A DNA stretch of 37,655 bases from Chara braunii (Eukaryota > Streptophyta > Charophyceae > Charales > Characeae), in NCBI GenBank assembly GCA_003427395.1, contig BFEA01000261.1, positions 1,328,498 through 1,366,152 on the forward strand, in the 5' to 3' direction. The notes beneath the pieces were generated by a model. It was not told where the DNA came from. It did not search any database and worked only from the letters and a program-made list of their open reading frames with translations. Numbering within the stretch: position 1 is the stretch's first letter; the number at the start of each line of letters is the position of its first letter. Of this stretch, positions 8,862 to 16,849 are shown one piece after another. Position numbers and translations under genes: made by a program.

Positions 8862-9838
8862 GGCTGGGTAGGCCCAACCCATGAATTTGCAGCAGGGTTA
8901 ACCGCCTCCTGGAAGCATGATGGTTGAGCAATGGACTCGCAGTTTAAAGAGAACATTTGCCACCGTCGGTGAGGAGGAAAAAACATGCTCCATCCCAACG
9001 GCACCTCACTGACTCAAAATCAGCCTCCATTTTTACCCTTTATTCGCAGCTGCAGATTGGCTAGGAAACACTAAAATATATGGATACTAACTATATTGCT
9101 GTCCAGTCAAACAACAGCACTGAAAGTATATCCTACATGCATCGCACAGAGCAAATGCAGGTGCCAGGCCTCAGTGTCATATCATATGGCAGCAATCATG
9201 GAGTACATATCCTACAGGAATAATCGAGTAGTACATTCTTCTTCGGTCATCCTTCCACCACAGCGCAGAAAGCCCACAACCATGTCAGTCAGTTAGGCCG
9301 TACCCAGTTTCATTTGGGCAGGGGTGGACCTCTGACAAGTCAGCAAAAAGGTATACTTGGGTGTTTCAACCTCTGGCAAGCAGAAAGCCCATGCATGTGT
9401 CTGACAGTCCCGCACACTTGCCCAGGTTCGCAATCACCACTCTGACAGATGATTCTGGACGCTTGCCAATTGTTTGGCCAAGGGAGATGTGCAGTTGGGA
9501 TATAATAGCCCGTTGCAGAGTGACTTGGCGAAGAGAGCTGCACTGTTGGCCTCTGGCAAGTCAGCCACAATAATGTGTTTTCTGCTAATGAACCCCAAGA
9601 GGAACTGCGATTCCCATCCATCAGAGCAGTAAGGGTTGAGATCCTTCCCCACATACTATGGGACACACGAAGCACTGAGACACCCGCGTACCAGAACAGC
9701 AAGGGTCCTAGGCACTTCCCCACATTTCCTGAGATTGGCAAGAAGAGAGTTCACAAGAGGATGGGCGCTGCCAATGCTCCATTTCAAGTTTGAAGGGTGT
9801 TTTATGGCGACAGAACGACAACATTTTCACAACAGTTA
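8862..9838. other. Unassigned intergenic DNA
   Basis: CCTCTGRCAAGTCAGC-like sequences occur three times (about 9329, 9370, 9550). A 133-codon minus-strand frame at 9340-9741 has no recognisable domain. No RNA gene is seen. Confidence 0.35.
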
Positions 9839-9984
9839 TTAAACCACCAGTACTTCCGAAAGTAGCAGCCGTACACGAGCCGCAACCCACTGGACCGAAA
9901 GGGACTTTACTCTCCTGTCCAAATTCATTTGAGTGGAAGAGTTACGGCTGCAGCAGATGTATGGGCGAAAGTACTGGGGGGTTC
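9839..9984. mobile_element. MITE, family G (copy 2), degraded right end
   Basis: The left end TTAAACCACCAGTACTTCCG matches the family G ends at 8700-8861. The right end GAAAGTACTGGGGGGTTCAC is the degraded inverted counterpart, and subterminal GTACACGAGCCGC also resembles copy 1. Confidence 0.6.
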
Positions 9985-10882
9985 ACTACCAGATCCGACG
10001 AGTTTGGATAAGGAGCACCTAAGACGGAGCGCTGCTAGGGAGGGCTGCTAGGGAGGGCTGCTCTTATCACCTCCCCTAGCATATGATTTCGCCAGGACAC
10101 ATGAGGTCAACCTCAATGAAGGTCGCAAGCAATATCGAAGGCGACTAGGAGGCAGAGCCTGACCTTGAGACCTTGCTGAGGGACGCCCAGGGTCGATCTG
10201 AAGGGGGTTCCCTGCCACTGTTCGCTGAAGACCTGGGCTGCATGCGCACATATGGTTCTCTTCCAATACGACGTGTAAACAACACACGTCGTATACGAAC
10301 CCCCTGTATTCCATGCATTCCACTAGAAGATGAACCCGAGGGGAAAAAAAAAAGGAATATTACCCTGAGGACAAGCCTCTTATAATAAAGCGGACGGGCA
10401 GGGATTAGACCGACTCTGATGCCAGAAATTTTCAGCGAGTACGACTACGTGCTGCACCCCCGAGAGAGGATGTTAGGGTAGGCCCCACGGGTGCTCTATG
10501 TGTGACTAAAAAGTACGAACCTGGCCATAAGAGCTGGGCCGATTCATGCCAGCAAAACAAAAAAATAGCACACCAGTGGAGCCCGACGCTCACTGTAGCA
10601 GGCTTCGATTGACACGATTCATACATCCATATTCGACAGAGGAGGGGTCTCCCGTCCCGCGGAAACAGTACCAAGACTGCGAATGGATTCCATTCAGGCC
10701 AACCCGCAACCAAGCCGACTTTGGAACAAGCTTCCACCACTCAGCTTCGGGTTTAGTATTGAGGGGTAATCTCGGTATTCGAGACTACCGGTAGAAGGTG
10801 AAGTTGCTCGTTGACCACAACGTTGATCTGCCTAGCTGGAGGCATGACTACGTAAAAAATACAAAACTCAACAATAACAAAA

Positions 10883-10885
<3 letters not shown>
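9985..10885. other. Intergenic DNA with small repeats and hairpins
   Basis: No gene seen. GCTGCTAGGGAGG is repeated in tandem at about 10030-10060. Perfect short stems lie at 10266-10294 (ATACGACGTGT / ACACGTCGTAT) and about 10765-10789 (GGTA.TCTCG / CGAGA.TACC). CTGCTCTTATCACCTCCCCTAG at about 10059-10080 resembles the 3' part of SINE family 3. Confidence 0.5.

Positions 10886-10946
<61 letters not shown>
10886..10946. repeat. (GA)n microsatellite
   Basis: Uninterrupted GA run between A-rich sequence and unique DNA. Confidence 0.97.
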
Positions 10947-10949
<3 letters not shown>

Positions 10950-11146
10950 GGTTATCTCGAAAGGGAGTGGCATTCCAACTACTGAGAACCGACATCGCCA
11001 GATGGCGAAACAATGGCCATGGCCATGCAGTCCATCGACCGACAAAAAGCATGTTGTTGGGCGAGATATGCGTAGAATCTACACGGTTCGAACACCGTAT
11101 TATTAAAGAATTAAGGAAAAAGGTACAACGGACTGCAATCGATCTG

Positions 11147-11243
11147 GTGCAAGGTCCCACTTGCAGGGATTAAGAGATTGTGGCCGTTGATCCTTGCTAT
11201 CTACGGTCAATATCTCTTAATTGGTGTAAGTGGGACCTAGCCC
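11147..11243. mobile_element. MITE type C, copy C1, TSD CTG
   Basis: Ends GTGCAAGGTCCCACTTGC and GTAAGTGGGACCTAGCCC are inverted repeats of the shared end motif. The interior (ATTAAGAGAT ... CTACGGTCAATATCTCTTAAT) continues the palindrome. CTG at 11144-11146 and 11244-11246 is the 3-bp target duplication. Confidence 0.88.
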
Positions 11244-11531
11244 CTGTTCGTCTGGCCTGAAGAGAGAAGGGCACGATTGGCCCAAAACGGCAACTGCAAC
11301 TCCGAGCCGAAGAGTGACGACGAAGTTCCCGGATTACAACTACTCGAATGCTCCTGGCCGTGTGCCTTTGCAGGTGCATGATTCGCACCTGGCCGCGCGC
11401 ATATCCAGGTGCATGATCAGCACCGGACGGACGTTCAGACATGTGCCAAAATTCACAGAGGACACCCAACATACACCATGGAAAGCAATATCGAGGGTGG
11501 TTCTCGCCAATATGACCTAGAGTAAGGACCT

Positions 11532-11630
11532 CGTTGCACTACTCCCCATCCGCCAACATTTTGATTGCATGTGGACATCATTTGTGTCCAGATGCATTCG
11601 AAATCTTGGCGGCTGGCGAGCAGTGCAACT
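11532..11630. mobile_element. Palindromic MITE, family F
   Basis: GTTGCACTACTC and GAGCAGTGCAAC are the termini. The arms continue as CCGCCAACATTTTGATTGCA against TGCATTCGAAATCTTGGCGG, so almost the entire 99 bp folds on itself. Confidence 0.8.
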
Positions 11631-11644
11631 AGGGGACGTACGCA

Positions 11645-11870
11645 CAGCCGACTTACTCCACAGATTTCTGGACAAAATTGCGGTCGGATAGATTCAGCAA
11701 ACCCCGCAAAAGTGTCGAGATACGTTCAGGAAAGTTGTGGTGTCCGGTCAAATGCATTTTGCTTCCTTGCTCCGATGCCTCTGTCAGAAAGCACCTGGAG
11801 GACCTGACAGAATATCGAACAGCACGCATCTGCCCGCCTACACGTCCAGAAACATTCTGAAATGGGCACC
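11645..11870. mobile_element. Possible degraded family D element
   Basis: TTTCTGGACAAAATTGCGGTCGG at about 11667 matches the left subterminal part of D1 and D3. An inverted relative (CGTCCAGAAAC) lies at about 11841. Ends and target duplication are not clear. Confidence 0.35.
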
Positions 11871-12083
11871 GAAGCACATAATGCAATTGATTTGAAAAAC
11901 AAAATCAATGAAGAAAGGAAAGAGAACCGCTGAGTAAAAGTCCATACACACAGTGAGGATTTCCGTGGATGCATCTCGCAGTCATAACTGCCGGCTGCAA
12001 TAAAGATAGAGTCCTTCCTGGACTCGGCATCATCCGCTTGTCAGCAACATCAGGGGAAGAGGTGGGACGATATTTGCGCGATA

Positions 12084-12262
12084 CTCCTTTGGGACATCGG
12101 TTCAAATTGGAGCGCTACAGAGAAGATTAGCATTATAAGCCTTGGGCACTGGGCCCGTGTTTTGTTATTAAAAAAAAAAAAAAAAAAAAGGAAGAATGAG
12201 AAGAAGATTAGCATGGCCCTTGCGCTTTCAAGGATGACTCGCATAAATCAAGAAATGGTCCA
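12084..12262 (+). pseudogene. U6 snRNA retrocopy split by an insertion
   Basis: CTCCTTTGGGACATCGG ... GCTACAGAGAAGATTAGCAT (12084-12133) is the 5' half of U6. The copy resumes at 12202 with AGAAGATTAGCATGGCCC ... AAGGATGACTCGCATAAATC and AGAAATGGTCC. An A tail follows at about 12277-12296. A short direct repeat GCGCRATA before and after the unit may be its own target duplication. It is not a functional gene. Confidence 0.85.
12134..12201 (+). mobile_element. A-tailed insertion inside the U6 copy, 13-bp TSD
   Basis: The insert begins TATAAGCCTTGGGCACTGGG, ends in an A tail plus GGAAGAATGAGA, and is flanked by AGAAGATTAGCAT at 12121-12133 and 12202-12214 (exact). Its GCCTTGGGCACTGGG block also occurs at about 13537 and, inverted, at about 15892. 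It is a short retroposed sequence of unknown source. Confidence 0.8.
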
Positions 12263-12310
12263 GACTTACCAACAACCAAAAAAAAAAAAAAAAAAAGGCG
12301 CAATAATACC

Positions 12311-12429
12311 GGTGTACTCACACGAAGACTTTTTCACATATTTCTGGACGTAATTGCGGTCGGATACACCCAGGTTTGACCTTACATGCGGTCCGATACA
12401 TGTAAGATAGTGCTAGTTTGAGTACGCAC
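12311..12429. mobile_element. MITE family D, copy D1
   Basis: GGTGTACTCACAC and GTTTGAGTACGCAC are imperfect inverted ends; the interior has TTTCTGGACGTAATTGCGGT. It is closely related to D3 at 12677-12796. Confidence 0.7.
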
Positions 12430-12457
12430 TGCAGCACGCCACCGCACCTGCATTCCC

Positions 12458-12575
12458 GGGAATACTCACACGACCACTTCCTGAACGCATCTGACTGCAA
12501 TTACGGTCAGATCTAGATGAATCTGACGGCAATCACGTCCAGAGAGCTTTGTGGAAAAACTCCCACAGTACGCCC
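12458..12575. mobile_element. MITE family D, copy D2 (diverged)
   Basis: GGGAATACTCACACGACCAC and GTGGAAAAACTCCCACAGTA are degraded inverted ends. The interior ATCTGACTGCAATTACGGTCAG / CTGACGGCAATCACGTCCAG matches the family pattern. Confidence 0.55.
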
Positions 12576-12676
12576 GCAGAGAGAAAGACGTCTACACGTT
12601 CTAGCAGCCAGAGACAGACTCCGAATAAGAAACCGAAAACGAAAACAGAAGATCTCGTGCCAACGGGCTTAGCTCA

Positions 12677-12796
12677 GGGCATACTCACACTGGGACTCTT
12701 TTACTTATTTCTGGACGGAATTGCGGCCAGATGCATACAGATATGGCGGAAATTCCGGTCTGATGCATTTTGGAAAGTGCTAGTGTGAGTATGCCC
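12677..12796. mobile_element. MITE family D, copy D3, inserted in a SINE A-box
   Basis: Clean inverted ends GGGCATACTCACACT and AGTGTGAGTATGCCC. The flanks TCA / TCA (alternatively CTCAG / CTCAG if the ends are GGCATAC) form the duplication, proven by the SINE it interrupts. A 3-bp TCA would fit a PIF/Harbinger-type element, but 5 bp is not excluded. Confidence 0.85.
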
Positions 12797-12829
12797 TCAG
12801 TTGGTACACCATAAACTGCTGAAATACAG

Positions 12830-12993
12830 GGACCAGGTCGCACTAGCAGCGTTGAGTTTCCTCAACGCCTGAATCTGGACGTGTCTGTGGATATGTGCAG
12901 AAATCGCGTTGAGTTTTCTCAAAAGCACATCTCCACGGACGCGTCCAGATTCAGGCGTTGAGGAAACTCAACGCTGCTAGTGGGACCTGGCCC
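12830..12993. mobile_element. MITE type B, copy B1, TSD CAG
   Basis: Ends GGACCAGGTCGCACTAGC and GCTAGTGGGACCTGGCCC. The arms GCGTTGAGTTTCCTCAACGC and CGTTGAGGAAACTCAACGC pair, as do CTGAATCTGGACGTG and its complement. CAG at 12827-12829 and 12994-12996 is the duplication; the SINE on both sides independently confirms the boundaries. Confidence 0.92.
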
Positions 12994-13303
12994 CAGACCA
13001 GAGTTCGAATCCAGAAGACGGACACACGAATAATTTTGAATCACCTCGGCCAGCCAGTTCGATGATGATATCCCACAAGGCTGTCGGCCTTTAAAAAATG
13101 GGCGGGGAAAGGAAAAAGAAGAGACCAGAAAACGCTGGCAGCAATCATAGTCCTTTAGGAGGGATTCTGAAAAAAAAAAAAAAAAAAAACAGAAGAGTTT
13201 CAGGAGTACAGTTTTCGGTCGTTCGCGAGTGAGTGAGCGAGCGAGCGTTGGAATTTCTCTTCGGCTCTTTTTTTTCTGGGCCGTTGGGTTTTTGGATCAC
13301 CTG

Positions 13304-13459
13304 GGGAGAGGTCCCACTAGAATAAGCGCCCGAATTTGGATGGGTTTGAAGGAGAGATGCAGAAAAATAGCCCAATCCCGATGTTCTGCATCTCTCCACA
13401 AACTCGTCCAGATTCAGGTGCTCCATCCAATCCTCCTCTTTGCTAGTGGGACGTCACCC
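13304..13459. mobile_element. MITE type A, copy A1, TSD CTG
   Basis: Left end GGGAGAGGTCCCACTAG, right end TTTGCTAGTGGGACGTCACCC. The interior has GGAGAGATGCAGAA and CTCGTCCAGATTCAGG typical of type A. CTG flanks at 13301-13303 and 13460-13462. Confidence 0.88.
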
Positions 13460-13554
13460 CTGAACAGTGCAGGCGGAGCTCTGCCTGTCGGACTGGGCGT
13501 GAGAATCATCGGTGTGCTTTCTGCAACATTGTATTGCCTTGGGCACTGGGACAG

Positions 13555-13770
13555 GGGCCAAGTCCCACTAGCAGCGTTGAGCTATACCTCAACGCCTGAA
13601 TGTGGACACTTTTGCGGAGCTGTGCAGAAATGGTGTAGAGTTTCCTGAACTGTACGTCTCCACAAACACGTCCAGATTCAGGCGTTGAGGTAGCTGTTTC
13701 TGCACATCTCCGCAAACGCGTCCAGATTCAGGCGTTGAGGTAGCTCAACGCTGGTAGTGGGACTCGGCAC
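13555..13770. mobile_element. MITE type B, copy B2, duplicated right arm, TSD CAG
   Basis: Left end GGGCCAAGTCCCACTAGC, right end GGTAGTGGGACTCGGCAC, CAG at 13552-13554 and 13771-13773. The right arm (ACACGTCCAGATTCAGGCGT TGAGGTAGCT) is present twice in tandem (about 13667-13697 and 13717-13747), which makes this copy longer than its relatives. Confidence 0.9.
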
Positions 13771-13773
13771 CAG

Positions 13774-14140
13774 TAATAAAAACTTGCAGTTTCTCGCTAA
13801 GAAGAACAGAAAAGAAAAGAAAAAAAAAACGTCGGCAGCGACAGCGTCTCAATCATCGTCATCAACACTATTTTTTTTTTGCGAGACGTTTCGTCACAAT
13901 GCGTACTATTTATTTTTACATAAAAATGTATCGTTTCCTTCCTGATCACCGCGCTGTTTCTTTCTGTTCGTTGCCGCTCTTCGTCTGTCGAAGTAAAAAA
14001 AAGGAAAAAGGGCGCACGGTTATAATGCGCAATTATTTCCGTGCGCCGGCCATGCATGAAATTCGAATTTCCATCACAAAAAAAAAAAAGGGCCACGACC
14101 CTTCATTTCAAAAACACTGCTGAACTCACGACAAAGCATT
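13774..14140. other. Unassigned DNA between MITEs
   Basis: A-runs and T-runs at about 13820, 13870, 13996 and 14080; no gene or inverted-repeat element recognised. Confidence 0.4.
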
Positions 14141-14143
14141 CCG

Positions 14144-14309
14144 GGGCTAGGTCCCACTAGCAAACAGGATTGGATTGAACACCTGAATCTGGACTAGTTT
14201 TTGGACAGGTGCAGACTGTCGAGATTGAACTGCTTTTCTTCATATCTGCTTAAAACACGTCCAGATTCAGGATATTCATTCAATCCTCTTTGCTAGTGGG
14301 ACCTCGCCC
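14144..14309. mobile_element. MITE type A, copy A2, TSD CCG
   Basis: GGGCTAGGTCCCACTAGCAA and TTTGCTAGTGGGACCTCGCCC ends. The interior GAATCTGGAC...GTCCAGATTC pairs around TCGAGATTGAACTGC. CCG at 14141-14143 and 14310-14312. Confidence 0.9.
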
Positions 14310-14408
14310 CCGACCTTCAATGTGAGGGAGAATGTAATCTGCAAGGTAGTCGAACCGAAAGAGACGACATGCGCAAAGCCATGTACCCGATCGATTGCGC
14401 AGGCAGGA

Positions 14409-14549
14409 GAAACGGCGGGAAACCGAGCGGGAAAGGCGGGAAACGAAGCGGGAAAGCCGGGGGAAGGGAGGGTAGAAAGCGGAAACACGATTCAAAGGGC
14501 GGGAAAGGCGGGGAAAAACACAACCGCGCTGTCCCGTCGGCGGGAAAAG
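14409..14549 (+). repeat. Cluster of GCGGGAAA motifs
   Basis: Six GCGGGAAA octamers occur in about 140 bp at irregular spacing (GGCGGGAAACC, AGCGGGAAAGG, GGCGGGAAAGG and so on). The complement TTTCCCGC is the E2F consensus. It may be only a decayed short tandem repeat; regulatory function is inference. Confidence 0.6.
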
Positions 14550-14742
14550 TGCTAGAATGAGCACGCAGCCTCATTTGCGGCCACAACTCCCACGTACGCG
14601 GATCAAGGATGCTCACTAATGATCGACGATCCTCGTGACCTACCGTCCAGACCTCCATCCCGCTTAAGCGGAACAGAGCCTTCAAAATGAGGGTGTGCCA
14701 AACAGCGCCATTTTCATTTATCTCGTTTCAAGCGTTGCAAGT

Positions 14743-14905
14743 ACAGACCTGAGTTCGAATCCAGAACACACCTGACCTCCAATCCAGAAGATAAAACTAC
14801 AGACCTGAGTTCGAATCCAGAACGGACCTCAAGTCCAATCCAGAACCTAAAACTACAGACCCGAGTTAGAATCCAGAACAAACCTCAGTTCCAATTCCCA
14901 CATGA
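14743..14905 (+). repeat. 56-bp tandem repeat containing SINE B-box
   Basis: ACAGACCTGAGTTCGAATCC starts units at 14743 and 14799, and a mutated copy (ACAGACCCGAGTTAGAATCC) at 14855. GAGTTCGAATCC is the B-box of SINE family 1, so a piece of SINE head has been amplified locally. TACCAACTGAGCTACCG at about 14918 is an inverted A-box-like fragment. Confidence 0.75.
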
Positions 14906-15027
14906 TCATCAACAATGTACCAACTGAGCTACCGTAGGCCCGTCGGTACCAACGGCGTTTTCCTTGGCAAGTTGCCTAGAGAGCGGTCAAGCAAAAAAAA
15001 ATGTCTTTCTACCCAAGAGCCTTACGG

Positions 15028-15193
15028 CGACACCCCACTGGCAAAAACGATTGGAATGAGCGTCTGAATGTGGACGTGTTTGTGGACAGGTGCAAAAAGT
15101 GGTGATTGATATACTTTTTTTCTGCACCTCTGCGTGGAACACGTCCAGATTCAGACACTTCTTCCAATCCTCTTCGCCAGTCGGGTCTGGCCC
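15028..15193. mobile_element. MITE type A, copy A3, degraded ends
   Basis: CACTGGCAAAAACGATTGGA and TCCAATCCTCTTCGCCAGTC pair, with GTCTGAATGTGGACGTGTTT and ACACGTCCAGATTCAGAC internal. Both outer ends are eroded, and the right end merges with the following SINE head, so no duplication could be scored. Confidence 0.75.
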
Positions 15194-15352
15194 TTAGCTC
15201 AGTGGGTACACCCATGAACTGGTCAAATCCGGAGCACAGTTCGAATCCAGATTCTGGAACTTGATGCATAAAATCAATACAATATATTTCTGAATTCCCT
15301 GGGACCGGCCAGGTCAATGATGATATATCAAGGCCGCCGTTTTTTAAAGGGG
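15183..15352 (+). mobile_element. tRNA-derived SINE family 1, nearly full length
   Basis: The A-box-like CTTAGCTCAGTGGGTAC and B-box AGTTCGAATCC are spaced as in a tRNA gene. An unrelated body follows, then the family tail CTGAATTCCCTGGGACCGGC ... CAATGATGATATATCAAGGC and TTTTTTAAAGG. An internal Pol III promoter is implied by the boxes. It is not a tRNA gene, because the acceptor and T stems are not formed. Confidence 0.8.
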
Positions 15353-15417
15353 GAGGAGGTGGGGGAGGAGGTGGGGGAGGAGGAGAACTTCGTCGGCAAC
15401 GTCTCCGGTATGATAAG

Positions 15418-15514
15418 GGGCTTGGTCTCACTTGCACGAATTAAGAGATATTGCCCGTAGATTGCGAAGCTCAACGGCCGAAATCTCCTAATTTGCGCAA
15501 GTGGGACCTTGCCC
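15418..15514. mobile_element. MITE type C, copy C2
   Basis: GGGCTTGGTCTCACTTGC and GCAAGTGGGACCTTGCCC ends. The interior GAATTAAGAGATATTGCCCG ... GGCCGAAATCTCCTAATTTG closely matches C3. The flanks AAG and CCG do not match, so the insertion site was altered or a flank was exchanged. Confidence 0.88.
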
Positions 15515-15584
15515 CCGGGCACTCCCGCCGGGTTCATACATACCGGGGTTGCCATCTCATTATGCAAACCGGAAAACGGGCCCG

Positions 15585-15681
15585 GGGCTAGGTCCCACTT
15601 GCACGAATTAAGAGATATTGACCGTAGATTGCAAAGATCAACGGCCGAAATCTCCTAATTTGCGCAACTGGGACCTTGCCC
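15585..15681. mobile_element. MITE type C, copy C3, TSD CCG
   Basis: GGGCTAGGTCCCACTTGC and GCAACTGGGACCTTGCCC ends, CCG at 15582-15584 and 15682-15684. The interior is nearly identical to C2 only 70 bp away, so the two are recent relatives. Confidence 0.92.
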
Positions 15682-15754
15682 CCGGTGTCCCTCACAAATC
15701 ATCAACAGTCAACAGTAAATTCTGGCAAAGGGTCGGCACCTAAGCAGGCACAGC

Positions 15755-15835
15755 ACCCTCGGCCGTTTGGCTGTATGTTCTGATTCTGATCAGTTCTAAC
15801 ATCTGATCAAGTGTTGTATCTGTTCTGATCAATTC
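15755..15835 (+). pseudogene. Rearranged U2 snRNA fragments
   Basis: CCTCGGCCGTTTGGCT matches the U2 5' region. TCTGATCAGTTCTAACATCTG and GATCAAGTGTTGTATCTGTT, with CTGATCAATTC, match U2 nucleotides around the branch-point recognition region, but in scrambled order. It ends at a T-rich tract. Confidence 0.65.
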
Positions 15836-15897
15836 TTTTTTTTTTCTTGTTTTTTTTTTTGGTCAAATCTGTTTTGATATTACGGTCCCAGTGCCCA
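15836..15897 (-). mobile_element. A-tailed fragment with GCCTTGGGCACTGGG head
   Basis: The minus strand reads GCCTTGGGCACTGGGACCGT, AATATCAAAACAGATTTGAC, then an A-rich tail (the T-tract at about 15836-15861). The head block equals that of the insertion at 12134-12201. The source is unknown; weak similarity to the U2 stem-loop region seen at 28786-28805 is possible. Confidence 0.5.
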
Positions 15898-15923
15898 AGG
15901 CTTTACAACGTTCGCATATAACA

Positions 15924-16079
15924 TAGCAAACCCCAGGGGTCACCTGAATCTGGACTTGTTTGTGGAAAGGTGCAGAATGTCGAGATTGAAACTGCTTTTC
16001 CGCATCTCTGCTTAAAACACGTCCAGATTCAGGATATTTATCCAACCTTATTTGCTACTAGTTGGACCTCACCCTGGGC
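15924..16079. mobile_element. MITE type A, copy A4, degraded left end
   Basis: CACCTGAATCTGGACTTGTT and AACACGTCCAGATTCAGG pair around TCGAGATTGAAACTGC. The right end TTTGCTACTAGTTGGACCTC is recognisable; the left end has lost its GTCCCAC part. Confidence 0.75.
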
Positions 16080-16451
16080 CTCCTACCCGCTCTCCAGGCC
16101 GAGCCTTGCCCCTGCAATAGATAACACGAGTCACAGGTATTCCCCTCAGGCACTAAACCTCCTCATGGGGAAACAAGAAGAAATCACCTAACTGTATGCG
16201 CGCCGTCAAGCCGTCAATAGAGACCAGCTTGCCACCTTCTCTCCCCAGCTCCCCAACACATGTCTACGGAACCATCGTATTCCAGCGGAGACTGATGCTG
16301 CCGCATTCACTCGTCCATTCTGATTAGTGGGGGTCGCCGTTTACGAGGAATGCATGCGAGCGGGAACCTCCCGCTCGTGGCCGTTACAGCAGCGGGATAG
16401 AGGGACATCAGTGGGGGTCGCCGTTTTTCTTTTTTTTTTCTTTTTTTTTTT

Positions 16452-16527
16452 GGGACCACGGATCAGATATTAAACTGATCAGAACAGATACAACACTTGA
16501 TCTTAGCCAAACGGCCTAGAAAGGTAT
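16452..16527 (-). pseudogene. U2 snRNA 5' retrocopy (about 75 nt) with A tail
   Basis: The minus strand begins ATACCTTTCTAGGCC, continues TTTGGCTAAGATCAAGTGTT, GTATCTGTTCTGATCAG and TTTAATATCTGATC, and then CGTGGTCCC followed directly by an A-rich tail. It contains the branch-point-pairing GTA region of U2 but stops at about nt 75, so it cannot be a functional U2. Confidence 0.88.
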
Positions 16528-16538
16528 TAGTGGGGGTC

Positions 16539-16561
16539 AGCCAAAAGGCGGAGAAAGGTAT
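16539..16561 (-). pseudogene. U2 snRNA 5' stub
   Basis: The minus strand reads ATACCTTTCTCCGCCTTTTG then GCT, the first about 22 nt of U2, ending in the GACCCCCACT junction. Confidence 0.7.
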
Positions 16562-16581
16562 TAATGGGGGTCGACGTTCAT

Positions 16582-16846
16582 TCACACCGGCGGCCCATTT
16601 TGAGCACACAGTTGCGCAATGCGCATACGCCCCCTGCGCCACAAATTAATTAGCAAGAGACCCCGGCACTCGATCACGTATGTCCCGCGAATTGCCATTT
16701 CCCTTTAGTTCTCTCTCCTTGAAAGGGCAAGAAGGGACAAAGCAAAAACGGGAAAAAAGATGACGGCACTGCTGCTTTCGAGGTGTGCTTCAAGGAACGG
16801 TCACGAAAACGTGTTATACTCCACTGGTGGATAGGTCCAACTGAAC
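16582..16846. other. Unassigned intergenic DNA
   Basis: No gene, RNA or repeat element recognised. Confidence 0.4.
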
Positions 16847-16849
16847 CTG

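Larger units (their letters stand above)
12662..13110 (+). mobile_element. tRNA-derived SINE (family 1) split by two MITEs
   Basis: Three blocks belong to one SINE: CAACGGGCTTAGCTCA (to 12676), TCAGTTGGTACACCATAAAC...ATACAG (12797-12829) and ACCAGAGTTCGAATCCAGAA...GGCCTTTAAAAAATGG (from 12997). Removing D3 and B1 with one target copy each restores an A-box (TTAGCTCAGTTGG) and a B-box (AGTTCGAATCC). The 3' part contains GCCAGCCAGTTCGATGATGA and a short A tail. Confidence 0.8.
16325..16578 (-). mobile_element. U2 retrocopy unit with repeated GACCCCCACT junctions
   Basis: The U2 copy at 16452-16527, the U2 5' stub at 16539-16561 and four copies of (A)GTGGGGGTC (16328, 16411, 16530 and, as ATGGGGGTC, 16563) alternate. 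On the minus strand the order is GACCCCCATTA + U2 stub, GACCCCCACTA + U2 + A tail, CGGCGACCCCCACTGATG. The repeated decamer behaves like a target duplication used more than once. A short hairpin (CGAGCGGGA / TCCCGCTCG) lies at about 16349-16369. Confidence 0.7.

Noticed and set aside
10460-10490. Telomere-like TTAGGGTAGG
   Set aside because: A single short occurrence, no tandem array.
11060-11110. tRNA-like GGTTCGAACACCGT
   Set aside because: A T-arm-like motif alone; no D-arm, anticodon stem or acceptor stem could be folded around it.
14743-14905. CRISPR-like array of spaced repeats
   Set aside because: Whole 56-bp units are similar, with no unique spacers; this is a tandem duplication of SINE sequence in a eukaryotic genome.
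15924-16079. CNG duplication for MITE A4 (CAG left, CTG right)
   Set aside because: The trinucleotides are complementary, not identical, and the left end is eroded, so it was not counted among the 17.
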